In this document: positions 12,426 through 23,061 of the stretch, piece after piece
Layout: every line of letters begins with the position of its first letter
Numbering within the stretch: position 1 is the first letter of the stretch
Source of the DNA: Yponomeuta sedellus
Taxonomy: Eukaryota > Arthropoda > Insecta > Lepidoptera > Yponomeutidae
Assembly: GCA_934045075.1 (NCBI GenBank)
Contig: OW203732.1
Location: 17,639,889-17,703,888, forward strand
Direction: 5' to 3'
DNA: 64,000 nt
Notes under the pieces: model-generated
Seen by the model: only the letters and a program-made list of their open reading frames with translations
Databases searched by the model: none
What the model was told of the DNA's origin: nothing
Program-made: the position numbers and the translations under genes

Positions 12426-13049
12426 TTTGAAATGATATTATTTTTGTATTTACGAAGGCATCAGTACTCTTTATTAGATCTGTTTTACAGTTACAGGAAC
12501 CAGCGCCACTTCTCGAAATCTTATTGCGAGTTTATATTAGAGTACGTAAATAAATAAAACGTTAATTTTTAATACTGGACATAACATTAACGATTATTTA
12601 TATAACTTGAATTAGTGACGATAATTAAACACTTGTGCTCTTTATGGGAGGATGTGATGTGTGTATGTGAGTGAGAGTATTAGTATATAAGTGTGAGTAA
12701 GTATCTGTTAGTATTTGTTTGTTTGCTTGTATGTATGTCGTGTGAGTGGTTGTTTACCTATATTTTAAAGAAGCATTTCTTGTTATTTTGTATACTCGTG
12801 GTGTCTGGATCAGCTCATTTGATCATTTAGTTATAACGTTTTCAGTATCCGTAGCTTAGGTTTAACTGGCTAGCTTAGGTTTAGGCAAGCCTACACCATC
12901 TAAAAAAGTATGTCCCAGGCACTGCAGCGTCCGATTGGTCCCTTCACCCATCAGGAAATTGAGTGACAATTGACAATTGCCAGTGGACGCTGTATGAATC
13001 ATCTCATTACTTAAATGAAGATGCCAATAATATATATGTAACTTTAACA
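12426..13049. other. Repeat debris, no gene
   Basis: A GT-rich stretch (12656-12760), then a repeat block ggcaagcctacaccatctaaaaaagtatgtcccaggca...cccttcacccatc near 12885-12955. That block recurs in diverged form near 16690-16780. Confidence 0.45.
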
Positions 13050-13245
13050 TTAACATTTACATACAAGCACATACATTGCTTCTGGCCCCACACTAGGATA
13101 CCCTGTGTCGTGGGAACCAGAAACAACGACATCACAAACATGTAAACATCCAAGACCTGGGCTTTTTTTTTTTGTTCCCAGCCGGGATTCGAACCCGGGA
13201 CCTCTTGCATGGTAGGCAGACGCACTACCGCTACGCCACAGAGGT
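13050..13245 (-). repeat. tRNA-Gly-like SINE
   Basis: On the minus strand ctctgtggcgtagcggtagt supplies an A box and ggtcccgggttcgaatcccg a B box and T arm. The anticodon loop CTACCAT would give ACC. The head is followed by an A-tract and a body with cacgacacagggtatcctagtgtgggg. Attachment to a non-tRNA body marks it as a SINE rather than a tRNA gene. Confidence 0.65.
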
Positions 13246-13680
13246 CGACAGCCAGTCGATGCCAATGTTAGGTTTAGATAGCTAGATAGATAAAGAACAC
13301 TTAACACGCTAACTAGAGAATATAACGTTTCTTTCTGCTCTTTTGGCAAACATTCGAAAAGTGAAACGAATCGAGGCACACTGTTTAGTCACTCTATTGT
13401 TCTTGCGACAACCGATCGATAAGGAACAAAAGGTTAAACCCAATGGTGCAAAATTATTTCAATAACAGTGCTTTAGGTTATGAGGAAACAAAAACCTCTC
13501 GCTTTGCGAAACCATCCATCAATAAGTATGACACTAAACGAATTGATATGACAGCCAAAATGCGCGGAACAAGCAGAGACAGTGGACGGCCAAGGCAACT
13601 CCGATTTATTCAATCAAACTGGGGCTAGAGTCTAATAAACACATATTAGTTGTTTAATTCTATAATTATACATGACATAC
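13246..13680. other. No gene recognised
   Basis: A 61-codon frame at 13443 has no recognisable feature. Confidence 0.4.
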
Positions 13681-13935
13681 ATACTTACATACATAACCTC
13701 ACGCCTGTATCCCAGAAGGGTAGGCAGAGACCAGGGAGTGCCACTTGCCACGATCCTTACAGATCACCTTTGCTTCATCAACGTTCATAAGTCGTTTCGT
13801 GCACGCACGCCGCTTCCAAGTACTTTTTATCTTCCCCTTTGCTAATGCCTCCCCTGTTTGGTCGAATTATGTTCCTGGGACGTCTCTTACCGGCCCTGCC
13901 ACCCACATTCGCAATATATGTGTGGCAACATTGTA
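13681..13935 (-). repeat. LINE C-terminal/3' end fragment
   Basis: Antisense copy of the 3926 family: cctcacgcctgtatcccagaag...gggagtgccacttgccacgat...cacgcacgccgcttcc...tttgctaatgcctcccctgtttggtc. CATA-type tail units precede it. Confidence 0.8.
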
Positions 13936-14334
13936 ATTATCGTTCACTCACGGGCACGATGGATTTCCATCGATTGACCGCTCACTCATTCAATTCAATC
14001 ATTCACTTGGTAACTCGGTCAATCGTTCTTCTCTCCGCTACGTCTGTGACAGCAGGACGTGCTCGTGGGACCTTTGGTTATAAAGAGACGCTATAACCTC
14101 AGGTGAATAGGAAACTGTTTCTCATTGTCATTGTATTTGCTGTTGTGTGCTGGTGTAAAATAAAAGCCTTAATTTTGTAAAGAGACTGATATTATTGTCG
14201 CCGACATCCTCTTAATATGTTTGTTTCGTCAATCTTTGTTCCTTCATTCTAATTATATTAGCACGAAAATTACTGTTATTTGCCTCTAATTCGTAGTCTG
14301 GTAAGCAATTGCAGTACAGTGTCGTTCCAATAGT
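13936..14334. other. No gene recognised
   Basis: No coding sequence or recognised repeat. Confidence 0.4.
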
Positions 14335-14432
14335 TTTTCTTATGTAGCCTACCTATATACATCCCACTGCAGTGCACAGGTCCTCTTTGAGAGAGAGTAG
14401 GTATGGGTTTAATTACCACGCGTGCCCACCGA
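14335..14432. repeat. Lepidopteran repeat tail with GAGA tract
   Basis: ttatgtagcctac...catcccactgcagtgcacaggtcc...gagagagtag...tatgggtttaattaccacg matches 36145-36290 and 58108-58200. The hAT-type MITE at 14441 is inserted in it. Confidence 0.6.
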
Positions 14433-14440
14433 TAAACAGC

Positions 14441-14872
14441 GGGTACGTCCACTCGGATCACAGAAACCGATCACAGTCGCAACGGATCACATCAAACCAA
14501 TATTCGACTCGGATCATGTTATGCGAATGGACTACATTTTTGATTAGATTTTTTTCCATTCGGATCACACCATTAATCTTAGTAGGAAGGTTACGGTAAT
14601 AATCATGTGTAAAAACCTTGATTTTTGTGATTTCTTATGCTCATTTTAAATTAATAAAACAATAGTTATTCTAAGAAAATCTATTGTATTTAATTTTTTG
14701 AAAAAATATCGATTAAGTACGTTCCTACTAAGATTAATGGTGTGATCCGAGTGGAAAAGATCTAATCAAAAATGTTCCATTCGGATCACATGAACCGAGT
14801 GGAATATTTTGCATGGTTTGATGTGCTCCGTTGCGACTGTGATCCGTTTCTGTGATCCGAGTGGACGTATCC
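14441..14872. mobile_element. hAT-type MITE with 8-bp target duplication
   Basis: A 432-bp element with inverted ends. GGGTACGTCCACTCGGATCA at the left pairs with the reverse complement of the right end, GGATACGTCCACTCGGATCA, and similarity extends inward past 100 bp (acacagtcgcaacgga, attaatcttagtaggaa). The flanking 8-bp direct repeat TAAACAGC (14433-14440, 14873-14880) is the length made by hAT transposases. No transposase frame. Confidence 0.88.
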
Positions 14873-15044
14873 TAAACAGCTACTTGAAGCACTGAGGTAT
14901 GACACTTAGCTAGCGAGTGGTGTTGCTAACAACTTCAGAAATGTACGTAACTTAGACAAAAAGGTTCGTGCTTCAGTTGCAAAAGCACGCAAAGTACGTT
15001 GGTGCCAGTCACGTGCTTAATGTAATTTCGAGTTGAAATTAATT

Positions 15045-15112
15045 ATTACAGAGGACCCCAAATCTCATATTTGACGACCTGTCATTTTACATATTGCTAA
15101 CCCTCACATTCG
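15045..15112. repeat. 68-bp flanking direct repeat, left copy
   Basis: Pairs without indels with 15743-15810 (9 differences in 68 by my count). The two copies sit exactly either side of the 5S-SINE, as an unusually long target duplication would. Confidence 0.85.
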
Positions 15113-15742
15113 GAAGCGCTCGTGACCTAGTCGAACCGAGTTATTGGAATCAATCACTTGAGTTAAGCAACAAGAGGCGTGGTCAGGTGCAGGATAGATG
15201 ACCGTCCCGTGACTACTGCCAGTGGCCTTTTTTTTCGAGCGCTTTCGTGCTTCGCAAGGCACGTGAAGCCGTTAGTGCCAGCTGTCATGTAATGGCAGTC
15301 GTTAAGCCGTGTCAGAGGCCTTATGGGCGGCTTGATAACTTCTCATAGTAATTTAAATACCTATTTAGAGGCTAAAAATTTCACCCATGCCGGGATTCGA
15401 ACCCGCAACCTCTGGCTATCCGTACCAGCGCTCTACCAATTGGTAGAGCGCTGCAGCAATTGGCTCAATTGGTAGAGCGCTGGTACGGATAGCCAGAGGT
15501 TGCGGGTTCGAATCCCGGCATGGGTGAAATTTTTAGCCTCTAAATAGGTATTTAAATTTGTTCCTTAGCACGGGTTAGTGCATTAAAAATAAAAATAGTG
15601 TTCTCATAGTAAGTCCCGCCACTGTCTCACAATCCTCCACCAACCCGGACTTGGCCCCCGTGGTGGAGTATGGCCTAACCTTCCTGCGATGCAGGAAGAG
15701 ACCCGTGCCCCAGCAGTGGGTACATACAAGGGTCGATATCGA
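15113..15742 (+). mobile_element. 5S-rRNA-derived SINE, interrupted
   Basis: The head, acttgagttaagcaac then ggcgtggtcaggtgcaggat then gatgaccgtc, follows the internal promoter region of 5S rRNA (gttaagcaac...ggttagtacttggatgggtgaccg). After it come the family body (gtgcttcgcaaggcacgtgaagcc; ctgtcatgtaatggcag; gtcagaggcctta) and the 3' part (cccggacttggcccccg; cttcctgcgatgcaggaag; cagcagtgggtacata). Without the nested insertion at 15351-15600 and its duplicated 11 bp it is about 370 bp. The 5S resemblance is seen; the SINE3-type class assignment is inference. Confidence 0.8.
15351..15600. mobile_element. Palindromic tRNA-SINE insertion
   Basis: A 250-bp insertion into the 5S-SINE, flanked by TTCTCATAGTA at 15340-15350 and 15601-15611. 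15350-15441 and 15467-15558 are perfect 92-bp inverted repeats, each with the tRNA-like region (A box, B box ggttcgaatcc). The right copy continues into the family 3' tail ccttagcacgggttagtgc...aaaaataaaaatag. Either strand would fold into a long hairpin. Confidence 0.93.
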
Positions 15743-15810
15743 ATTACAAAAGACTCCAAACCACATATTTGACCACCTATCATTCTACATATTGCGAACC
15801 CTCACATTCG
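15743..15810. repeat. 68-bp flanking direct repeat, right copy
   Basis: See 15045-15112. The copy begins directly at the 3' end of the 5S-SINE (gggtcgatatcga). Confidence 0.85.
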
Positions 15811-17283
15811 CCACTACTCGCGTCGTGACAACAGTACGTCTGGAAGAGTTTTTACTCAAATAAATTGGCCACAACACACCTCGACCACTGAAACATAACA
15901 TACCGGAATGTTTCGCCGTCGTATTATGTCTCCTATCACACCGCCTGAAGGTTGGGAATTACATGAGTAGTCTACCGCTGTAGCATTATCTTAAGTGCAC
16001 TGCACAGTACGTAACGGAGTTAGCTTCAGCGGATGCATGATGCCTTCTTGTAAGTGAATGCATTTGCATAAGTATTTCGCTGTGAAAATTCAAGGGTTTT
16101 GTTCTACTGACGCAGAACAACATTTGTTCTGAAATTTTGTTTTTAATTCGAGAAATAAAAATAAGTGTCGCTGGCTAGACAGTGTACCAAAGAGGACTGG
16201 TGTGATCTGTACAGTCAGGAACACATCAATCTTTATATTATATCTTAGTTGCGGAGTCGCTCGTAACGTAGTACATATATGTGCACTCCTTTACTTATGC
16301 GCACTATAACATACAATATGTTTGACTATACTTGCTCTGCAACATGCAATGCTCAAATTACTCCTATTTTTGCCACTTAAGAAGCAATTTCTGTCCCGCT
16401 CCGCACCGGTTTGCCAAAGTGAGCTAACTATAGTGTGTGTCCCCCGCTACTAGGTATGTCAGCACTGTAGTAACGTAGCACCAAAATAGTTTGCCTAAAT
16501 ATAGTAACGGTACGTAAACAAAGGACACGTCATTGCGTATGACTGAATACGACTTTGATAGAGCACTATAAAGAGACTGTACTCCTCTCTCACACGCTCA
16601 CTGTGAAGGAAAACATCGTGAGGAAAACAGCGGCTTGGTTGGCTCCGCACGTATTGGCTAGTCTTTCCCATGGGCCAAGCCGACTAAGCTGTGTGGTATA
16701 GGTGCTTGGCAAGCCTAAACTGTTAAAAAAACAATGTCCCCCCGGCACTACTGCCTCCAAATGGGCCCTTCACCCATCTAGTAGGTGCAAAGAACAATCC
16801 TCTCAAAATTACTATGTGTCATGAATTAGAATAAAACGTTGGCAAGGGATCTTCCGTTGCTACTAATACTGTGTCACAAAAAGGTAATTGAAACAGAATT
16901 TAGTTGAATCAATCAGAATGTACTCGTCCACCGCTGATCATAGGCCTCCCACAAGGCACGCTACTTCCTTTTCTCCTCGGCCATCCTCATCCAGCCTCTT
17001 CTAACTTATTTACAGGATTGTTTTTATTTCTGAAGTTTGTTAGTTTAATACAGCGGATAGGCACTGTTATCAAAGTATATTCTAATCACGAAGAAATTCT
17101 ACACATTTGGCGTAGTGAGTAAGAACAGAAAGTAAAAGGTATTCAGGGTGTAATGAAAGTCTAATCAGTTCTACTCGGTACGTACAACTTTACTTATTCA
17201 AGTGACTCCTGAAGTAAGTTAATTATGCATAGGAAAGTTTTAGTTCCAAAACTTTTCCTACAACTTTTGATACACCCCAGATA
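15811..17283. other. Repeat debris, no gene
   Basis: A lepidopteran repeat block at about 16598-16640 (gaaggaaaacatcgtgaggaaaac) and the ggcaagcctaaac...cccttcacccatcta block at about 16708-16780. The rest is unassigned. The 72-codon frame at 16904 shows no known motif. Confidence 0.45.
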
Positions 17284-17527
17284 CACTGACCTGCAAAACT
17301 AAGTAATACAGTTATTTTTTTAACTCTAAACTACCCAAAAAAATTGTTTTTTTTTTCAGCTAAGTCTAAAAAGAAGGTTAGTTACGAGTACTATGAAGAT
17401 TCTACACAAAAAATTAAACTCTTCTTCGAGTCCTTCTTATTTCGAAAGTAGGTATATCTTGTGCACTTTGCACGTGCAAAAGTTTTTACAATTTTAAAAG
17501 TGTGGTACTTAGTTTTGCAGCTCAGTG
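17284..17527. mobile_element. TA-flanked MITE with CACTGA ends
   Basis: Ends CACTGACCTGCAAAACTAAG and its inverse (one mismatch over about 22 bp) are flanked by TA on both sides (17282-17283, 17528-17529). 244 bp, AT-rich interior, no transposase. TA duplication fits a Tc1/mariner-like mobiliser. The first six bases match the ends of the large element at 42547-52707. Confidence 0.8.
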
Positions 17528-18090
17528 TATTTTCATGAAAGTTTACTACTTTAAAAGTACGCTTCGAATCCCACACTATAGGCGGACTAGTCTTCTTTCT
17601 TTCTAGTTGGAATTTTAGCATGAATACAATTAGTAGCAGTTTATGGAATAACGGTTAAGGTTCTTTACTAAAACTCGTTTCCAAAAATCAACTGTTTCCA
17701 AAAATCAAATGTCACGAAACAATGCTTGACTCTACCCTAATTGATTTTCGTAACAAACTTACGTTACACGAAAGCGTGGTCGCGTGAGTAATCGTTACTA
17801 TTGCCCCCTGTGCGTCACCACCAATAATATTATTGGTAACATCGTCAAAACCATGTCCAATCTGGTCAATCACAGTTCCCAACAATTAGTATTCAAACTG
17901 AGTTCGCCAATGTTTCACCGTGAATACCTTAGATTCCCATCGTCTGAGTTGGCTTATAAATAAGGTCAATATGCCTAACGCCATTCTGTGGTATTAACAT
18001 TCACGCTCGTAACTTGTGTTAGAAAAGCTAAATGTAAAGAGATAAATACTGGCCCGTATATTACCTCTGCGCCATGTAGGCTCGTTGAAT
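17528..18090. other. No gene recognised
   Basis: No coding sequence or known repeat seen. Confidence 0.4.
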
Positions 18091-18440
18091 CGCTTGTAGC
18101 CCCGGCTGCCCGAGTGATCTTAAACGATCACGAAGGTTAAGCAACACAGGGCATGTTCAGTGCATGGATGGGTAAACCGTCTATGACTAATGCTAGTGGC
18201 ATTTTCCGAGCGGTTCCGTGCTTCGCAAGGCACGTTAAGCAGTTGGTGCCGGCTGCCGTCGATAGATGGCAGTCGTTAAGCCAAGTCAGAGGCCTTAGGG
18301 CGGCTTGGAAACTTCTGACAGTAAGACCAGCCACTAGTCTTGCAAGCCTTCACCAATCCGGACTTGGCCCCCGTAGTGGAGTATGGCCTATACCTTCTTC
18401 AGGGAATCGACCCGTGCCCCTCGGTGGGGACATAATGGGT
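18091..18440 (+). mobile_element. 5S-rRNA-derived SINE, near full length
   Basis: The head cgatcacgaaggttaagcaa then gttcagtgcatggatgggta follows the 5S rRNA region cgatcaccgaagttaagcaa...tagtacttggatgggtgacc closely, making this the clearest 5S-like head in the window. Body and 3' half are as in 15113-15742. It ends in a (GAT)n-like tail gttgatgatgatg. Any promoter would be the internal type III-style A/IE/C elements inherited from 5S; this is inference. Confidence 0.85.
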
Positions 18441-20500
18441 TGATGATGATGTAGACAACAAGATGTATTTATCGTATACGTATCATATCTGTGTAATTTC
18501 CATTTTTATGTACAATAAAGTGTTCTCTATATCTATCTATCTATCTCAGTCTAGTATCGTTGACAGATATTTGCAATCTGTTGATGTGTGAAGTCCGCGC
18601 GCTATAGTACGTCAAGACTTTGTGGTGCCAATGCGATAAAACCGTTGTTAAGTTAAAATTCATAGGCGCCGTATTTAAGTATCCGTACTTCCAAAGAACA
18701 CGCAGCCATACAAGCAGTCATACATCTGGCGCATAATAGAATCAAATGGAGAGAGCTGGTGAGAGCCATGAGGAAACGACGAAAAAGAAGACTTCAAAAG
18801 AAAATACGGAACAAGTCCGTCCGTCTGACAAGACCCTTATCTCGGAAACGCGTGGAGGCTTCGAGTTAAAATTAAAACCATATAGCCAGTTCTACAGTTC
18901 CTTAGGGTTGTGAAAAATCAAACTTTTAAGGTAACGCAAATAAAAAGTTACGGCCGTTAAATATATTTTTTATTGCAAACAGTAAAAACGAAATAACATT
19001 ACATAAAATTTGTTTCAAAGGCGAACTTATCTCTAACAGAGATCTATTCCAGCCAACCTTAGCATTGGATGTTTAAATTAAGATAGCGGGAGGAAGGGAG
19101 AAATATTTATAACTATAGAAATAAGTAATAATACGATAATACACCAAAAAGGTGTACTTCGGCACTCAAGGGAATCAGAATTCACAGGGTACTTACCTAG
19201 AACCATAAAATTTGGCAAGGATTGTCGTCTTGTACTTCAAATACAGAAATAAATCTAAAGGTGATAGTACATCAGTAATTAACTCATATAAATTGTCTTT
19301 GAAGTTTGGGAAAGCTCTGACAAAACTGCGAGACAGAGGGCCGATTGCTAAACTTTAGTGCTATACCTGAAATTTGTACGGAACTCTCGGTGCATGAATC
19401 CGCCTCGCACTTAGCCGCTTTTTTATGTAGCCATGATCGTAAAAGGGTACTACTGGGTATAAACAGGGGAGGTGTCTTTGTCCTAAATATTGAGAACAGT
19501 TATATAATGGTCGGGTCAAACTAGGAAACGTAGCTTGTCTCGGATCTTGGATGTTATCTATGTACTTTACTTGATAGTTTATTGCACACATAAAAATCAT
19601 AAAGAAAGCACAATGTATTTATTGTATTAAATCTATCGTCGAGTTAGCACCTGTAACATACTTAGTATGGGGCTAACGAGATCTGTGTATGTCTGTGTGA
19701 GATCTGTGTGTAAATAATAATATGTCCATGAATATCTATTTTATTTATTTAAATATACTTCATTTTGAAAGTGTACGGTAAGTAAATATATTGCTACAAC
19801 ATAAATTAATAATTTACTGAGTGCTTATATTTTTGTAATAAGGGTGTGACTAATTCGAATTTCTATGAGCGTAAATGAAAGCAGGTTCATATTTCTAAAT
19901 AAAAAAATGCCAATATATTTATATAGCGATGTTTCGTAAGAAAAAATAAGATTTCCAGCTCAGGCTCTCCAAATTATCTAAGTAAAAAAAAAAATTGTTG
20001 CAAAATGTTATTGCGAAAGTGACACTATATAAAATGACCACTTCTTGGCGCGATAATAATTAAAATGTTAGATTGTTCGAGCGATACAGGATGGATCCTT
20101 GACGTTAGATTGAGTGAGCGAGACAACATTCCAAACGTTGGTACTACTCCTAGTAGCAGCCTTAACTGCCCAATTGCCCAGGTACTTACTTCCATGGGTC
20201 GCTCGCCCGCCTAAAAGCTTCTGCTCTAGTATTGATTAGATTAATTCCCCTTTTGGTCTCTGATGGATTCCTACGCTTACTGTTATTGCCTTGGTCCACT
20301 ATCTGATTTACTTTGGTTTGAGTACTGTTTTGTTGGACTGTCCCTTTTTTTACGGCCTTATTAAAAACACGACACCGTTAAAGCGTTCCTTAGAATAACA
20401 ATTGCATCAATTGCCAAACTGCTAATGCACTTTATCGGCAAGCTCTTGGTAATATTTGTATATATTTTAAATCATCGCGATGGGCAGGTGTGGTGAAGCC

Positions 20501-20505
<5 letters not shown>
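18441..20505. other. Repeat debris, no gene
   Basis: (TATC)n-like tract at about 18525-18545. A common lepidopteran repeat (aagtccgtccgtctgacaag...cccttatctcgg) at about 18810. A LINE-type 3' block (ggggctaacgagatctgtgt) near 19670. No coding sequence is supported. Confidence 0.45.

Positions 20506-20552
<47 letters not shown>
20506..20552. repeat. (CT)n microsatellite
   Basis: About 47 nt of alternating CT, ending in ctgagagaag, so it can pair with a short GA tract on its right. Confidence 0.95.
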
Positions 20553-20555
<3 letters not shown>

Positions 20556-21016
20556 AGAAGGCATGTGTAAAATCCTGTTCTGTTCCTTGTTAAATCTCCA
20601 CTACGGTGATTTTCGAGTGGTTTAAGGTACTTTTTTATAAATAAGGCTGTTGTTAGTCTTTAGAGTCGTATGTTACGTTACTCGCTGTATTTTATTGACC
20701 GACTTCAGGAAAAAGAGGAGGTTCTCAATTTGACGCGTATATATTTTTTTCGTCTGGTTTCTCTTCTGTAAATCCGATTAATTTCCCATTTGGTATTAGA
20801 CGCGTAATGTACTGTCTAACAAAAGACTACTCAAACCAAAGTACATCGGGCACTTGACTCATTTCGTGACAAGACGTGACTTTGGGAGAATTTGTCGACA
20901 TCGGCTGGTTGTCATATCAACAAAAAATAATAAGTTTCTGATGTACTTTGAGTTTGAGTATTCTTTTGTTAGACAGTGCTTTGTGTTACGAGGTATACTG
21001 TGGTTTCTCGTGTGTT
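20553..21016. other. No gene; common repeat near 20698
   Basis: gaccgacttcaggaaaaagag then gaggttctcaattt is a widespread lepidopteran repeat motif, also found near 41298. Confidence 0.45.
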
Positions 21017-21151
21017 TGCCACCCACCGTCTTACAATCCTCCACCAACCCGGAGTTGACCGGTGGCCTCCGTGGTGGGATATGGCCTGACCTTCCTGCGA
21101 TGCAGGAAGAGACCCGTGCCCCAGCAGTGAGGACATACAAAGGGTTGATAT
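21017..21151 (+). repeat. 5S-SINE family, 3' part
   Basis: Carries caatcctccaccaacccgga, the cttcctgcgatgcaggaag hairpin, cagcagtgaggacata and the gttgatatcga terminus. Head and body absent. Confidence 0.85.
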
Positions 21152-21545
21152 CGATTCTCAACCTTTGAAGGAAAAACTTCGTGGGCCATTCCGCAGTATA
21201 TGGCTCACCGGATACTATTATTAAAGTATTTGTGAAGATATTATCTTATATCGTTAGTTCTCATAACAGCCGGATGAAATAGATCTACCAAAACTTATCT
21301 TTTTATCACCATTATCAACGACGGAAGTCGCCGATGACGCGTACCATACACGAGACGGTTAGAAGTCCCACAAAAATCGAGGTCGAACAGCTGACTCAGA
21401 AAATCTGTTCAACTTATCAATTCTGCCATCTGTCTCTCTCGCTGAACAAATAAAAGAAAGAGATGAAAAACGAAGACGGGAACGAATTAGGGAAATGCAG
21501 AAGGTTCCCTTTTTGAGAGCAGATCGACCGATCGATCGGCAGATT
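21152..21545. other. No gene recognised
   Basis: Unassigned sequence without a supported frame. Confidence 0.4.
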
Positions 21546-21735
21546 CTTCTTCTTCAGGCTATATTATGTAGTCCACTGCTGGACATAGCCCTCCCCTAAT
21601 GAGCGCCATAGCGCCCTGTCTTCAGCTTGCCGCATCCATCATCTCCCGGCAGTTTTTCGCAGATCGTCATCCCACCTGGTCGGAGGGCGTCCTACACTAC
21701 GTTTGCCGAGTCGCGGTTTCCACTCAAGAACACGC
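21546..21735 (-). pseudogene. LINE 3' end fragment (VGRPPTRWDDD family)
   Basis: On the minus strand it reads VLEWKPRLGKRSVGRPPTR then WDDDLRKTAGR, an in-frame stop, then WMRQAEDRALWRSLGEGYVQ and QWT. This is the C-terminal tail of a common non-LTR retrotransposon (RTE-like by recollection). It ends in gcctgaagaagaag, the family's GAA-type tail. Relatives occur at 22946, 55311, 60840-61450 and 62236. Confidence 0.8.
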
Positions 21736-21935
21736 TTACTCCAACACTGGAGTGCTCGTGTACTACTAATTACTTTTGTTTTAAGGATCTGTAACTAGTT
21801 CAATAGCTGATCCACCGACATTGTAGGTCTTCTCTCTTGTCTCTCTCTCCCTGAGAGAGTGGGACTTTTGGCATGTATTGGGGACGTAAGTGGACTGTTA
21901 TGGAATGTCAAATGTATGCTTGTAATGTGTATGTG

Positions 21936-22012
21936 CCAACCCGTGGGTCTCGCGGTTAATATGCTTGACTACGAAAACAGAGGTCGCGTGTTCGATTCCC
22001 GCTAGACGCAGT
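21936..22012 (+). repeat. tRNA-like SINE head, tentative
   Basis: gtgggtctcgcggttaatat then gaggtcgcgtgttcgattcc resembles an A box and B box. The stems are poor and the 3' side runs into AT-rich sequence, so a degenerate SINE head is more likely than a tRNA gene. Confidence 0.35.
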
Positions 22013-22317
22013 CGTATTTGACTTTTACAAATGTCCTAAGACTGAATGTTTTCGTGTTTTAGACGTCAACGCCTGACATTTTTCAAAATCTTAGAAATTA
22101 CATTAAGACTTTTTTTTTCAAAATTCAATTATCCACATTAAGACAAAACTATTCCCTAATAAGTTAGTAAGTTCGATATTAACTGAGCTTCAAGTCTAAG
22201 TTAGCGAAGTTACAGGAGAGTTAAAGAATGTCCTTTACGGTAAAGACTTTTCTTTTTTAAAAGTAAATATGAGACTTACCCGGCTTTGCCATTTTTTTGC
22301 AATTTAATTCAAATATA
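22013..22317. other. AT-rich, nothing recognised
   Basis: No coding sequence or known repeat seen. Confidence 0.4.
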
Positions 22318-22428
22318 ATTCCTCCACCAACCCGGACTTGGCCCCCGTGGTGGAGTATAACCTTCCTGTAATGCAGGAAGAGACCCGTGCCCCAGCAGTG
22401 GGGACATACAAGGGTTGATAACGATAAT
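22318..22428 (+). repeat. 5S-SINE family, 3' part
   Basis: ttcctccaccaacccggact, cttcctgtaatgcaggaag, cagcagtggggacatacaag, ggttgata. The first ten bases of the usual agtatggcc block are deleted. Confidence 0.85.
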
Positions 22429-22454
22429 TTGGGGACAATAACCACTATACAGCA

Positions 22455-22700
22455 CCAGTAAGTATGTGGCGAGCACATGTCAACTCTGCGCGCACTACAA
22501 ACTCCAACATTCCTGCATCGCGCAATCAAATTGTTTCAATTACATACCATAAATATAACGCCCGACTAACATAAGTCGGACCGGCCGTCCCCAGGCATAC
22601 AATCTGCCTGACGGGAAATTTCCCTTTATAGTGGAGGAGCACGATCACCCGCTCTTCCCTATAAGTAATTTATATCTTTCTGTCACTGGCCGTCGGACAT
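22455..22700 (-). repeat. Dispersed repeat, partner at 59478-59693
   Basis: Shared in the opposite orientation with 59478-59693: gagcacatgtcaactctgcg, cctgcatcgcgcaatcaaa, ataacgcccgactaacat, cgggaaatttccctttatag, gatcacccgctcttcc. Family not identified. Confidence 0.75.
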
Positions 22701-22945
22701 TTAAGCAAGCTACTACGTAACAACTTACATAGTTTGTTACCCAGACTTCTGACGTTCCAGTTTTGTGACGGGAACTCATATTTCATTCATCGCGGGTTCA
22801 TTGTCCTGCCATTGACCAACAAGTGTTATGATTATGAGCGTTTTACTGTTGGTGTAATAAGCGGATTTTGTGCCGTGTAAAATTTTCACTCTAGAGCAAT
22901 GGGTATAGGTAAAATAGCTGACCGGGCAAATCAGACCTACCAAAT

Positions 22946-23061
22946 ATCGTCGTCGTCAGGCTATACTAGTCTGCTAAACATAGCCCTCCCCTAAAGAGCG
23001 CCACGTTGTGCTATCATAGGGGGTAATGCCCATAATCCCTACGCTGGGCATGCGGGTTGGG
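22946..23061 (-). repeat. LINE 3' end with 12-bp target duplication
   Basis: The minus strand runs ccaacccgcatgcccagcg...attatgggcattacccc...gggagggctatg...tatagcctgacgacgacga, the 3' end of the family at 21546. GACCTACCAAAT flanks it at 22934-22945 and 23062-23073. Only 116 bp were inserted. Confidence 0.88.

Noticed and set aside
18091..18440. 5S rRNA gene
   Set aside because: Only the internal promoter-like part matches; the ends are replaced by SINE body and several truncated copies exist.
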